A stretch of DNA of 64,000 bases from Streptomyces albicerus (GTDB taxonomy: Bacteria > Actinomycetota > Actinomycetes > Streptomycetales > Streptomycetaceae). Numbering within the stretch: position 1 is the stretch's first letter; each line of letters begins with the position of its first letter. The notes below the pieces were generated by a model. The model worked only from the letters and a program-made list of their open reading frames with translations, made no database searches and had not been told where the DNA came from. The stretch is taken from contig NZ_VWMY01000035.1 of the NCBI RefSeq assembly GCF_008905045.1, forward strand, positions 64,566-128,565. The letters are read 5' to 3'. Below are positions 40,645 to 49,326 of this stretch, one piece after another. A program made the translations under genes and the position numbers.

Positions 40645-43122
40645 TCAGAGCTGGCTGAGGATCGTCGGGTCCGTGATCTCCGTGTCCTTGGCCAGCATCG
40701 TCGCCTTGCTGAGGATGACGGCGAGCGTGCGGTCGCCCTCGTACGGGAGGTAGCCGCTCTGCGGGGTGGCGGGGTTCGACTTCGGGACGATGCACAGGTA
40801 CTGGTCGTTCGGGCTCATGAGGATGTTGCCCGAGCCGAGGTGGATCTTGTACGTGTGGCGCTCGCCCTTCACGTGCAGGAAGCGGCCCTCCAGGGTGCAG
40901 CGGTCGGCTATCGCCAGGCGGGGGATCAGGCGGTCGAGGAGGGCCCGGCGGGTCTCGGCGCTCTGGTTCAGCTCGCCGAAGCCGTACGACGTCCAGTACT
41001 CCCGGAAGCGGCCGCCGGGCCCGCCGTCCTGCCAGGTCGGGTCGTTGCCGACGCTCGCCACGCCCACGAACAGGTCGACGTCGCGCAGGACTTCGGAGAG
41101 CACGAGGGGCGGAATCTCGCTGAGGGGCAGGGGCTCGACCGGGTCCGCTCCGTCCCGCAGCCACATGCGGTACTCGCCGCCGCAGCAGTGCGCCGAGTTC
41201 TCCGGGGCGTCGATCGGGTAGAAACGGACCTGGTCGGTGCGCAGCCGGAGATAGCTGCCGGACTCGGTGGTGTCCTCGCCGTACGCCTCCCCGTCGCCCT
41301 CGATCCAGTACTCGGCGCGCAGCCCCCACTGCGGCAGCTCGCGGCTGGCGGGCGGGGCCTCGTCGTCGACGCACAGGCGGAGCTTGTTGCGCCAGCCCCG
41401 GATCGCGGCGAGGGAGTTGAACTGGTGCTGGCGCAGGATGTGCGCCGCGAACCTGTTCGAGTACGTGCCCGTGGCGCGCTCGGCGTCGGTGAGCAGATAC
41501 ACCTCGCGGTGGGCCTGCTTGAACGGCTGGGTGATCGCGTGCCGCTCCAGCCAGTCGCGCCAGGCCACGATCTCGGCGGGTTCCCGTCCGACGGGGTGCC
41601 AGAGCTCGACCTCGGCACCCGTGCTGACAGGGCCGTCGGTGAGCGTACGCAGCTCTCCGTCGGCGAACCCCACGGGCGTGCCGTCCACCGTCCAGAGGAG
41701 CCGTCGGGCGAGGGTCCCCACCAGGGGATGGTCGAGGTACCGCTCGCGCCAGGCGTCGTACGCCCACGTGCGCCGGGCGAGGAACTGCCGGTCGAGCCGC
41801 TCCGCCTGCGCCGACAGCATCTTGTCGATGTCCTTGACGGCCGCCTTGAGGTCTTTGAGCTCGTCGGCATGATCCCGCTTCACGGCGGCGGGCACACTCT
41901 TGACGGCCTTGCCGGCCGCGTTGCGCCAGCTGAGCACGGCTCTGGAGCCGTGGATGTCGAGCAGAGCGGTGACGTCCCCGAGTCGGTGCCGCGCCTGGCC
42001 GACCTCGGTGAGCCCGTACGCCGGGACGGCGAGCTCCTCGATCTCCTCACGGCTCAGTCCGAGCGCGGTGGCGCGTGCCTCCAGCGCACCGTCCAGCAGC
42101 TTCGCCGTGTTCTTGTACGTCACCCGGGTGGCGAGGCGTGCGAGTTCGGCGAGGGCCGCCTCGCTGTCGAGGCGGGAGAGCGCGATGACACCCGCGTTGG
42201 CGACCTTCGGGTTGCGCGGGCCGAGTCCGGAGACCTTCTTGAGGGAGGTCTCGACGAGCGTGCCGAGGGATCGGGCCGTGTCCGGGTGCGGCGGGAGGAG
42301 GGACAGCAGCCAGGCCAGGCCGCGCAGGGCGTTGGCGTTGTAGGGGTCGTACGCGTTGTTGATGTCCGGCTCGTACGTCTGGCGCTCCAGCGGGAAGGTG
42401 CGCGGGCGGCCGACGAGGGTGAGCCAGGCCAACGCTGTTTCCCTGACCCGGTCCGCTCCGATGGCCTCGATGAGGCCGTGGGCCTGCTTGTCCCACTTGG
42501 CGGTGGGCTTGGAGGCGGTGGCCGTGGTGACGTGCCGGAGCAGGTCCCGCCAGGACTCGCCCGCCGGCCCGTCGACGCTGTCCATGGCGCACTCGGCCCA
42601 CTCCTCGCCGACGTTGAGGACGGGGTCGGTGAGCTTCTTGGCCAGGTCGGCGAGGGTGTCCGAGCGATAGGCGTCCAGGGCGGTGCGGCGGAAGACGGCC
42701 ACGACGGCGGGCGCGAGCTGCCTGCCGGAGGCCAGCTCCGCCTCGGCCAGGACGTCGAGACGGGCCGCGTACCAGAAGGAGTGCCTGGCGCCGAGCTTCT
42801 CGAGCTCCGCCAGCCGCTCGGTGGGGAGGAAGAAGTCGTCGGGCAGGTCACGGGCGATGAGGCCGAGCAGCGTCAGCACGCTCTGCCGGGCCTCCGACTC
42901 CGGGCCGAGCGACTGGAAGCGCTCGGCGAGCGCGTGGGCAAGACGTCGGCGCTCGTCCAGGGGCAGGTCCCGCAGAATTTCGAGGAGGTCGTGCCAGCCT
43001 CCGCCCCAGTAGCCGTTGTTGGCGGCAGCGGCCTTTAGGGCCTCATCGGCGAGCTTGCCCATGTTGCCGGCGGCGACCTGGTTCCGGATCTTCTGCGTGA
43101 GTGATCGAGGCGACGTCATCAT
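40645..43122 (-). CDS. DUF4132 domain protein
   Basis: 825-aa protein of the DUF4132 (MolR/YehI-like) group. The central part is alpha-helical with HEAT-like repeats (residues about 60-420); then a beta-rich part with LLWTVDGTPVGFADG, VELWHPVGREPAEIVAWRDW, YLLTDAERATGTYSNRFAAH, FRLRTDQVRFYP-like RLRTDQVRFYPIDAPEN, and a C-terminal domain YKIHLGSGNILMSPNDQYLC. The biochemical function is unknown; relatives sit in diverse contexts, some with MoxR-type ATPases. ATG at 43122 overlaps the stop of the upstream gene (ATGA), so the two form one translational unit. No membrane segment. Confidence 0.85.
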   Translation of the reverse strand: MMTSPRSLTQKIRNQVAAGNMGKLADEALKAAAANNGYWGGGWHDLLEILRDLPLDERRRLAHALAERFQSLGPESEARQSVLTLLGLIARDLPDDFFLPTERLAELEKLGARHSFWYAARLDVLAEAELASGRQLAPAVVAVFRRTALDAYRSDTLADLAKKLTDPVLNVGEEWAECAMDSVDGPAGESWRDLLRHVTTATASKPTAKWDKQAHGLIEAIGADRVRETALAWLTLVGRPRTFPLERQTYEPDINNAYDPYNANALRGLAWLLSLLPPHPDTARSLGTLVETSLKKVSGLGPRNPKVANAGVIALSRLDSEAALAELARLATRVTYKNTAKLLDGALEARATALGLSREEIEELAVPAYGLTEVGQARHRLGDVTALLDIHGSRAVLSWRNAAGKAVKSVPAAVKRDHADELKDLKAAVKDIDKMLSAQAERLDRQFLARRTWAYDAWRERYLDHPLVGTLARRLLWTVDGTPVGFADGELRTLTDGPVSTGAEVELWHPVGREPAEIVAWRDWLERHAITQPFKQAHREVYLLTDAERATGTYSNRFAAHILRQHQFNSLAAIRGWRNKLRLCVDDEAPPASRELPQWGLRAEYWIEGDGEAYGEDTTESGSYLRLRTDQVRFYPIDAPENSAHCCGGEYRMWLRDGADPVEPLPLSEIPPLVLSEVLRDVDLFVGVASVGNDPTWQDGGPGGRFREYWTSYGFGELNQSAETRRALLDRLIPRLAIADRCTLEGRFLHVKGERHTYKIHLGSGNILMSPNDQYLCIVPKSNPATPQSGYLPYEGDRTLAVILSKATMLAKDTEITDPTILSQL

Positions 43123-43514
43123 CCCCCCACCAGCGCGACAAGCTTCAGGAACGTGACCTCCGTGCCGAGCGTCAGCTCGATCTCCTCGTCGAGGTCGGTG
43201 ATCTGCCGGTCCCCCACGAGCACCAGAAACCCGTTCCCGGCGAAGGCCTTGAGGGCCAGCTCGGTCTGCGCCTCGGGATCTATCCGGCGCGGCGTCCTGA
43301 GCGCGTATCCGTTCAGCACCCGCTCGGTGTCCTCCGGCTGCACCAGCCCCTGGAACACCCGCGGCGTGCGCGCGTTGTACTCGGCGACCTCCTGAAAGAC
43401 CCGTCGCCGGATCAGCTCGCGCAACGCGAGCCTCTCCTCGGCGATCTCCAGCCCCCACCCCGCATCGCGGCGGTCCCCGCTTGTCGTCTCGTCGACGAAC
43501 GTCACCATTGCCAT
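43119..43514 (-). CDS. Small protein coupled to the DUF4132 gene
   Basis: 131-aa soluble protein of unknown family. Acidic/helical first half (LEIAEERLALRELIRRRVFQ) and a beta-rich second half (RRIDPEAQTELALKAFAGNG; VLVGDRQITDLDEEIELTLG; EVTFLKLVALVGG). ATG at 43514, though a second ATG is two codons later; the ribosome site is weak. Its stop lies within the DUF4132 start, so the two products are probably made in fixed ratio and may interact. Confidence 0.7.
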   Translation of the reverse strand: MAMVTFVDETTSGDRRDAGWGLEIAEERLALRELIRRRVFQEVAEYNARTPRVFQGLVQPEDTERVLNGYALRTPRRIDPEAQTELALKAFAGNGFLVLVGDRQITDLDEEIELTLGTEVTFLKLVALVGG

Positions 43515-43699
43515 GCCGACGACATTACGAGCCACCACTGACAATCAGTCATGGGGACGAGACAGGCTGCTCGACGAACGTCAGAGGAGCGAGTCGGCTC
43601 CGCAAGCTGCCGGCAGACCCGTATCGCCATCGGGTGACATCCGTCGGCAGAGGCAGTCGCCTCCCCCGGCACTCTCGACCGGCGACCTAATCTGACGCC

Positions 43700-44110
43700 A
43701 TGTCAGGTGATGAGTCGTACGAACTGCTCGGTTTCGACAACGTGCTCCTTCTGGTGGGCGATCTCGACGAAGCCGTGGACTTCTACAAGCGGGCCGGGTT
43801 CACCCTCGGGTTCCGGCTGGACGAGGCCGGGATCGCGCTGCTGAAGGTCGGGAGCGAGACGCCCGGGGTGCTGCTGCGCCTGGAGGAGGAGCTCGGACAT
43901 CGGCCGCCGTCATGGGGGGCGCCTCGGGTGTGGCTGGAGGTGCGGGACGCCCGGGGAGTCGCCATCGCCCTCACCGCCGCCGGCGTCCAACCCCTCGACG
44001 CCCCCCTCTCCGTGGCCACCGGATGGACCGTCGAAGTCGCGGACCCCTGGGGCAACATCATCGGCTTCACGGACTACAGCAAGCGGCCGGAACTGGGCCG
44101 CCCCACCTGA
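43700..44110 (+). CDS. VOC family (glyoxalase/bleomycin resistance fold) protein
   Basis: 136-aa single-domain protein with two beta-alpha-beta-beta-beta units: LGFDNVLLLVGDLDEAVDFY with KRAGFTLGFRLDEAGIALL, and VWLEVRDARGVAIALTAAG with TVEVADPWGNIIGFTDYSK. The latter DPxGN motif carries a typical metal ligand region. Function (dioxygenase, isomerase, or drug binding) is not predictable. Own promoter presumed; the neighbouring gene runs divergently. Confidence 0.85.
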   Translation: MSGDESYELLGFDNVLLLVGDLDEAVDFYKRAGFTLGFRLDEAGIALLKVGSETPGVLLRLEEELGHRPPSWGAPRVWLEVRDARGVAIALTAAGVQPLDAPLSVATGWTVEVADPWGNIIGFTDYSKRPELGRPT

Positions 44111-44229
44111 CCCGCCTCGCCTGACCCGCGTCGCCCGACCCGCGTCGCCCGGCCCACGTCAGCCGAATGACGGCGCCCGAGCCGCACCCCCGGAGACCCA
44201 CCTCACACAGGAGACCCTCGACTTCCGGC

Positions 44230-44289
44230 TTGAACGTGTTCAAAAACAGGTCTACATTCTTCCTCGACAGCGTTTTTGAACGCGTTCAA
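44230..44289 (+). promoter_or_regulatory. Promoter with two TetR-type operators for the 44313-46027 operon
   Basis: TTGAACGTGTTCAA at 44230-44243 and TTGAACGCGTTCAA at 44276-44289 are 14-bp palindromes 46 bp apart. TTGAAC (44230-44235), N17, TACATT (44253-44258) makes a good -35/-10 pair, so the first palindrome covers the -35 and the second lies just downstream of the expected start site. The TetR protein encoded last in the operon is the likely ligand. Confidence 0.85.
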
Positions 44290-44312
44290 GAAGTCGAGAA
44301 AGGGTGGGGAAC

Positions 44313-44720
44313 ATGGACCTCACGGTCGTCGCGTATGTCATCTATCTGCTGGTCAGCGTGGCGCTGACGATCTGGGTGGCACGGACGCTCAGCAAGAACG
44401 GGCGGATCTTTCTGGCCGATGTGCTGCACGGGAACGAGAAGCTCGCGGACGCCGTCAACCACCTGCTGGTGGTGGGCTTCTACCTGGTGAACCTGGGCTT
44501 CGTGGCGCTCTACCTGAGCCAGGAGGACGAGATCGCCGACGCCCGCGGGGTCTTCGAGGCCCTGTCGACGAAGCTCGGCGTGGTCCTGCTGGTGCTCGGC
44601 GCCATGCACCTGGGCAACGTGTACGTGCTGAACAAGATCCGGCGCCGGGGTGTCATGGACCGCGAGCAGCAGCCGCCCGTGCCGCCGCAGGACTGGGTCG
44701 CTCCCGCGGTCGGGGCGTGA
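44313..44720 (+). CDS. Small integral membrane protein of the TetR operon
   Basis: 135-aa protein with three predicted helices (VAYVIYLLVSVALTIWVA, LLVVGFYLVNLGFVALYL, GVVLLVLGAMHLGNVYV) and a short cytosolic loop. The ATG at 44313 follows AAAGGGTGGGGAA; a GTG three codons earlier is possible. Its stop overlaps the next start (GTGA). No known family; the organisation suggests a membrane partner of the thiol-disulfide-like protein that follows. Confidence 0.8.
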   Translation: MDLTVVAYVIYLLVSVALTIWVARTLSKNGRIFLADVLHGNEKLADAVNHLLVVGFYLVNLGFVALYLSQEDEIADARGVFEALSTKLGVVLLVLGAMHLGNVYVLNKIRRRGVMDREQQPPVPPQDWVAPAVGA

Positions 44721-45244
44721 CCGCGATGGCCACCGCCGCCGCCCAGGACCGGGACGCCGCACGCGTCCCGGTTCGCGGGCTGACCGTCCTGTACGACGCG
44801 CAGTGCTCGCTCTGCGCCCACCTGCGCGACTGGCTGGTACGACAGCGCCAGTTGGTGCCGCTGGAGCTGATGCCCGCCGGATCGGAGACCGCCCGGCGCC
44901 GTTTCCCCGGGATCGACCACGCGGCGACGCTCGACGAGATCACCGTGGTCGGCGACTCCGGCCAGGTCTACCGGGGCACCGCCGCCTGGATCGTCACCCT
45001 GTGGGCACTCGCCGAGCACCGCCCGATGGCCCACCGGCTCAGCACTCCGGCCGGGGCGCGTCTCGCGCGGGGCGCGGTCCTCGCCGCGGCCAAGTGGCGT
45101 GAAGCGCAGTCAGCGCGGCAGCAGGGGCGTTGGCGTCGGGGTGGGAATGCCTATTACGGAGCTCACGGGTGGACGTACGACCCGGCCGCGGGCTGGACCT
45201 ACAACGCGCCCGCGTGCGACAGCGGCACCTGCGCGCCTCGTTAG
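44717..45244 (+). CDS. DCC-type thiol-disulfide oxidoreductase family protein (DUF393)
   Basis: 175-aa protein with the DxxCxxC motif DAQCSLC in VLYDAQCSLCAHLRDWLV, as in the DCC family, which has a thioredoxin-like fold and is found widely in bacteria. Other conserved parts are LELMPAGSETARRRFPGI and VVGDSGQVYRGTAAW. The C terminus is rich in Trp, Tyr, Gly and Cys. Start GTG overlaps the previous stop. Predicted redox or electron-transfer role, uncertain. Confidence 0.85.
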   Translation: MTAMATAAAQDRDAARVPVRGLTVLYDAQCSLCAHLRDWLVRQRQLVPLELMPAGSETARRRFPGIDHAATLDEITVVGDSGQVYRGTAAWIVTLWALAEHRPMAHRLSTPAGARLARGAVLAAAKWREAQSARQQGRWRRGGNAYYGAHGWTYDPAAGWTYNAPACDSGTCAPR

Positions 45245-45253
45245 GCTCTTCCC

Positions 45254-46027
45254 GTGCCAGCAGCGAAAGACAGTTCCCGTAGTCCGGACGGCCCCGCCGA
45301 ACCCGAGGGGCCCGGGCCGTCGCGTGCGCCGGCCAAGAGCGAGCAGACCCGGGCCCTGATCCTGGAGACGGCGATGCGCCTGTTCCAGGAGCGGGGCTAC
45401 GAGAAGACGACGATGCGCGCCATCGCCAAGGAGGCCGGGGTCTCCGTAGGGAACGCGTACTACTACTTCGCCGGCAAGGAACACCTGATCCAGGGCTTCT
45501 ACGACCGGCTCGCCGCCGAGCACCGGGTGGCGGTCCGTGAAGTCCTGGACCGGGAGACGGATCTGGAGGCCCGGATCGCCGGGGTCCTGAAGACGTGGCT
45601 GGATGTGGCGACGCCGTACCACGAGTTCGCGGTGCAGTTCTTCAAGAACGCCGCCGATCCGGACAGTCCGCTCAGCCCGTTCTCGGCCGAGTCGGAGCAC
45701 GCGCGCGTGGAGGCCATCGGCATCTGCGCCGAGGTGCTCGCCGGTTCCAAGGCGAAGATCCCGGAGGAACTCCGGGAGGTGCTCCCCGAGTTGCTGTGGC
45801 TCTCCCAGATGGGTCTCGTCCTGTACTGGATCTTCGACCGCACGGAGGGCCGCGAGCGCAGCTACCGTCTCGCCGAGCGCGGCGCCCGCCTCACGTCCCT
45901 GGGCGTCTCACTGGCCCGCTTCCGCGTGCTGAGGCCCCTGGTCCGCGAGGTCCACTCGCTGTTCACGGACTTCCTCCCGGGGATGACGAACGCACTGCCC
46001 GACCCCAAGAGGAAGCCCGCGAAATAG
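45254..46027 (+). CDS. TetR family regulator, autoregulated
   Basis: 257-aa regulator with a Pro/Ser-rich N-terminal extension, then a TetR HTH at about residues 30-80: ALILETAMRLFQERGYEKTT, MRAIAKEAGVSVGNAYYYF. The C-terminal domain is long and matches no ligand group I can name (VATPYHEFAVQFFKNAADPD; ELLWLSQMGLVLYWIFD). GTG start at 45254, ten bases after the previous stop. Likely represses its own operon through the palindromes at 44230 and 44276. Confidence 0.9.
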   Translation: MPAAKDSSRSPDGPAEPEGPGPSRAPAKSEQTRALILETAMRLFQERGYEKTTMRAIAKEAGVSVGNAYYYFAGKEHLIQGFYDRLAAEHRVAVREVLDRETDLEARIAGVLKTWLDVATPYHEFAVQFFKNAADPDSPLSPFSAESEHARVEAIGICAEVLAGSKAKIPEELREVLPELLWLSQMGLVLYWIFDRTEGRERSYRLAERGARLTSLGVSLARFRVLRPLVREVHSLFTDFLPGMTNALPDPKRKPAK

Positions 46028-46048
46028 CACTCGACGTACTCCGCGCGG

Positions 46049-48478
46049 TCAGTTCACCGCGTCCACCTCGTCCTCCGCCAGCTCCACGTCGTACACCAGC
46101 GGCTCCGCGCCGACCGTCACGTGCTTGGCGCGGGACGGGTGCCCGTTGGCCGTCGCGGCCAGCAGGTACGCCCCCGGCGACGGCACCGAGACGATGTACG
46201 AGCCGTCGGCGAGGGAGGTCACCCGGTCGAGCTGACGGCCGCCCTTGGAGAGCAGGGTGAGCGCGGCGCCGTCGACGGGTTCGCCGTCCGGGGTGCGGAC
46301 GAAGCCGTGGATGACCGTGGAGGAGCCGCCGTCCTCGTCGGGCACGCGCGCGTGAGGCTCGGAAACCTCCTCCTCCCGGGGCTCCACCGCCAGATGCGGC
46401 AGCCGCTTCTCGAGCCCGGCCGGGAGCCACCAGTTGGAGTTCCCCAGGAGGTGCATCGCGGCCGGCACCAGTGCCGTACGCAGGATGAACGCGTCCAGTG
46501 CGACCGCCGCCGCGAGCCCGATGCCCGCCATCGCGCCCTCCATGTCGCCGCTGAGGACGAACGCGGAGAAGACGCAGATCATGATCAGGGCCGCGCAGTT
46601 GATGACCCGGCTGGTCTCGGCGAGGCCGACCCGGACCGCCCGCGCGTTGTCCTTCGTGTGCACCCATTCCTCGTGCATACGGCTCACCAGGAACACCTGG
46701 TAGTCCATCGAGAGCCCGAAGAGCAGCGACAGCATGATGACCGGCAGGAAGGCGGTGATCGGCCCCTCCTTGCCGATGCCGAGCAGTTCCGTGCCCCAGC
46801 CCCACTGGAAGATCGCGACCAGGACGCCGAAGGACGCGGCGGCCGCGATCAGGTTCATCAGGGCGGCCGTCAGCGGCACCACCAGCGAGCGGAACGCCAC
46901 GAGGAGGAGCAGGAAGCCGAGCGTGATGATCGCCGCGATGAAGTACGGCAGCCGGTCGCCGGTCACGGCCGCGAAGTCCTTGAAGGTGGCGGTCACTCCG
47001 CCCACATGGGCCTCGGCCCCGGACTCCGGGATCACGCCGTCCCTCAGCCGGTCGATCAGCTGGTCCGTCTGCTCGGACTGCGGCGACGTGGTCGGCACGA
47101 CCTGGATCACCGTGATGCCCTGGGCGGGCGGCGCGGCGGCGACCTGGGCGACACCCTCCGTCGACCGGATGGTCGAGACGAGCGCGTCCGCGTCGCCGCG
47201 CTCCACGACCACCTGGAGCGGACCGTTGAAGCCGGGCCCGAAGCCCTCGGCGAGCAGGTCGTACGCCTGTCGCGTGGTCGTCGAGTCCTGGTGGTTGCCC
47301 TGGTCGGTGGCACCGAGCCGGATCGACAGGACCGGCAGCGCCAGCACCATCATCACGACCAGCGCCATGACGGCGACCGAGCGCGGCCGCCGCTCCACGT
47401 ACGAGGACCAGCGTGCCGCGAGCCCGCTCGCCTCCGCCGACTCCGGTCCCGTCGCGGCGAGCCGGCGCCGCTGCCGGCGGCTGAGGACGCGCATGCCGAG
47501 CAGGCCGAGGAGCGCGGGCAGCAGGGTGATCGCGGCGAGGACGCTCAGGACGACCGTCAGCGAGGTCGCGATGACCACGCCGTCCAGGAAGCGCATGTTC
47601 ATCACCAGCATTCCGGCGAGCGCGATGCACACCGTGCCGCCTGCGAACAGCACGGCCCGGCCCGAGGTGTTGAGGGCCGTGACGGCTGACTCCTCGGGCT
47701 TCATGCCGCGCAGGATGCCCCGCCGGTGCCGCGTCACGATGAACAGCGCGTAGTCGATACCGACGCCGAGACCGATCAACGAGCCGAGCAGCGGGGCGAC
47801 TTCGGGTACGTCCGTGACATGGCTGAGCAGCGAGGTCGCCATCAGGCCGGTGCCCAGGGCCGCGATCGCCACGACGAGCGGCAGCAGCATCGCGAAGACC
47901 GAGCCGAAGGCGAGGAAGAGGACGACGGCCGCGGCCACGATGCCGACCATCTCGGCGATGCCGGTGGGCGGCTCCTGGGTCCGGGTGATCGCCTGCCCGC
48001 CCAGCTCCACCTGGAGACCGGCGCGCTCGGCGTCCTGCGCCGTGTCGACGACGTCCTCCACCAGCTCCTTGGGCACACCGTTCGCCTGCTCGGTGAAGGT
48101 GACCTGGGCGTACGCGATCCGCCCGTTCTCACTGATCTGCGCGGCCCCCTGCGCGGCGTACGGGCTGCTGACCTCGCCAACGCCCTCCATGCGCCCGATC
48201 GACTCGAGCGCGGGCTCGATCCGGGAGCGTACGGACTCGTCCCGCACGGTTCCGTCGTCGACCTTCCACACCACCGTGTCGGTGTCGCCCGACCGCTCCG
48301 GGAAGGCCTTCTGCATCAGGTTGTACGCGCGCGTGGAGTCCGTGTTCGGAAGGGTGAAGGTGTCCGCGTAGTTCGTGCCCGCGGCGGATCCCGCGAAGCC
48401 CAGCCCCAACAACGTCCCCACCCACAGAAACAGGACCACCAGCCGGTGCCGATAGCACCACCGTGCCAATGTCGTCAC
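46049..48478 (-). CDS. MMPL/RND family transporter with C-terminal CnaB-like domain
   Basis: 809-aa inner-membrane transporter with two repeats of six helices. Motifs are FAGSAAGTNYADTFTLPNTD in the first external loop, GLGVGIDYALFIVTRHR, and LLFGLSMDYQVFLVSRMHEE in the second half. Relatives export lipids or polyketides. Unusually, after the last helix (residue about 700) comes an 80-residue carboxypeptidase-regulatory/CnaB-like module: VIHGFVRTPDGEPVDGAAL, SLADGSYIVSVPSPGAYLLA. Divergent from the two-component genes, which may regulate it. Confidence 0.9.
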   Translation of the reverse strand: MTTLARWCYRHRLVVLFLWVGTLLGLGFAGSAAGTNYADTFTLPNTDSTRAYNLMQKAFPERSGDTDTVVWKVDDGTVRDESVRSRIEPALESIGRMEGVGEVSSPYAAQGAAQISENGRIAYAQVTFTEQANGVPKELVEDVVDTAQDAERAGLQVELGGQAITRTQEPPTGIAEMVGIVAAAVVLFLAFGSVFAMLLPLVVAIAALGTGLMATSLLSHVTDVPEVAPLLGSLIGLGVGIDYALFIVTRHRRGILRGMKPEESAVTALNTSGRAVLFAGGTVCIALAGMLVMNMRFLDGVVIATSLTVVLSVLAAITLLPALLGLLGMRVLSRRQRRRLAATGPESAEASGLAARWSSYVERRPRSVAVMALVVMMVLALPVLSIRLGATDQGNHQDSTTTRQAYDLLAEGFGPGFNGPLQVVVERGDADALVSTIRSTEGVAQVAAAPPAQGITVIQVVPTTSPQSEQTDQLIDRLRDGVIPESGAEAHVGGVTATFKDFAAVTGDRLPYFIAAIITLGFLLLLVAFRSLVVPLTAALMNLIAAAASFGVLVAIFQWGWGTELLGIGKEGPITAFLPVIMLSLLFGLSMDYQVFLVSRMHEEWVHTKDNARAVRVGLAETSRVINCAALIMICVFSAFVLSGDMEGAMAGIGLAAAVALDAFILRTALVPAAMHLLGNSNWWLPAGLEKRLPHLAVEPREEEVSEPHARVPDEDGGSSTVIHGFVRTPDGEPVDGAALTLLSKGGRQLDRVTSLADGSYIVSVPSPGAYLLAATANGHPSRAKHVTVGAEPLVYDVELAEDEVDAVN

Positions 48479-48636
48479 GCCTCAACGCTCCTTAGTCGGT
48501 CGTCGGTTGGTCCCCCAGGTCCTGCGGCTCAGCATCGGGGCGGCGCGCGGGTGAGGACACGAATCGGCCATGACTCTCAAGGAACTCCAAGGCGCGACCC
48601 GGCCCCGTTGTCAGTGCCCGCGCCGATACTGGGGAC

Positions 48637-49326
48637 ATGACCGCTCATGAGGGTGCGACCGTCCTGGTCGTCGAGGACGAGCCGAGCATCGTGGACGTCC
48701 TGGCCATCGCCCTGCGCTACCACCGCTTCGAGGTGATGACGGCGGGGACCGTCCGCCAGGCGCTGACGCTGGCCGAGCGCACGCGCCCGGACGCCGCGCT
48801 CCTCGACGTGATGCTCCCGGACGGCGACGGCCGGGCGCTGGGCCACGAACTGCGCGCGAAGCAACCGGACCTGGCGCTGGTGTTCCTCACCGCGCGGGAC
48901 GCGCCCACCGAAATCGTGGGCGCGCTCGCCTTCGGCGACGACTACATCACCAAGCCGTTCAACATCGACGAGGTGATCGCCCGGATCACCGCGGTCCTGC
49001 GCCGCACCCGCCCGGCCGATGTCCTCCCCGAGCGCCCGCCGCTGCGCTACGGAGACCTGGAGCTGGACGAGACGACGTACTCGGTGCACCGCGCGGGCCG
49101 CTCGGTCGAGCTCACACCCACCGAGTACGCGCTCCTGCGCTTCCTCGTGCGCAACGGCGGGCGGATCGTCCCCAAGGAGCAGCTCCTGCGCCATGTCTGG
49201 CAGTACGAGCACTCGGCGGAGTCGACCGTCGTGGAGACGTACATCAGCTATCTGCGGCGCAAGCTCGACGCCCTCGGCGCTCCTGTGATCACGACGCGGC
49301 GCGGCGTCGGATACGGGCTCGCATGA
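48637..49326 (+). CDS. OmpR/PhoB family response regulator
   Basis: 229-aa two-component regulator. Receiver: VVEDEPS acidic pocket, phosphoryl acceptor Asp57 in LLDVMLPDGDG, Thr86 in FLTARD and Lys105 in YITKPF. Winged helix effector: VELTPTEYALLRFLVRNGG, LLRHVWQ, VVETYISYLRRKLD and RRGVGYGLA. The histidine kinase start overlaps its stop (ATGA). Likely controls the divergent MMPL transporter, as inferred from arrangement. Confidence 0.95.
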   Translation: MTAHEGATVLVVEDEPSIVDVLAIALRYHRFEVMTAGTVRQALTLAERTRPDAALLDVMLPDGDGRALGHELRAKQPDLALVFLTARDAPTEIVGALAFGDDYITKPFNIDEVIARITAVLRRTRPADVLPERPPLRYGDLELDETTYSVHRAGRSVELTPTEYALLRFLVRNGGRIVPKEQLLRHVWQYEHSAESTVVETYISYLRRKLDALGAPVITTRRGVGYGLA

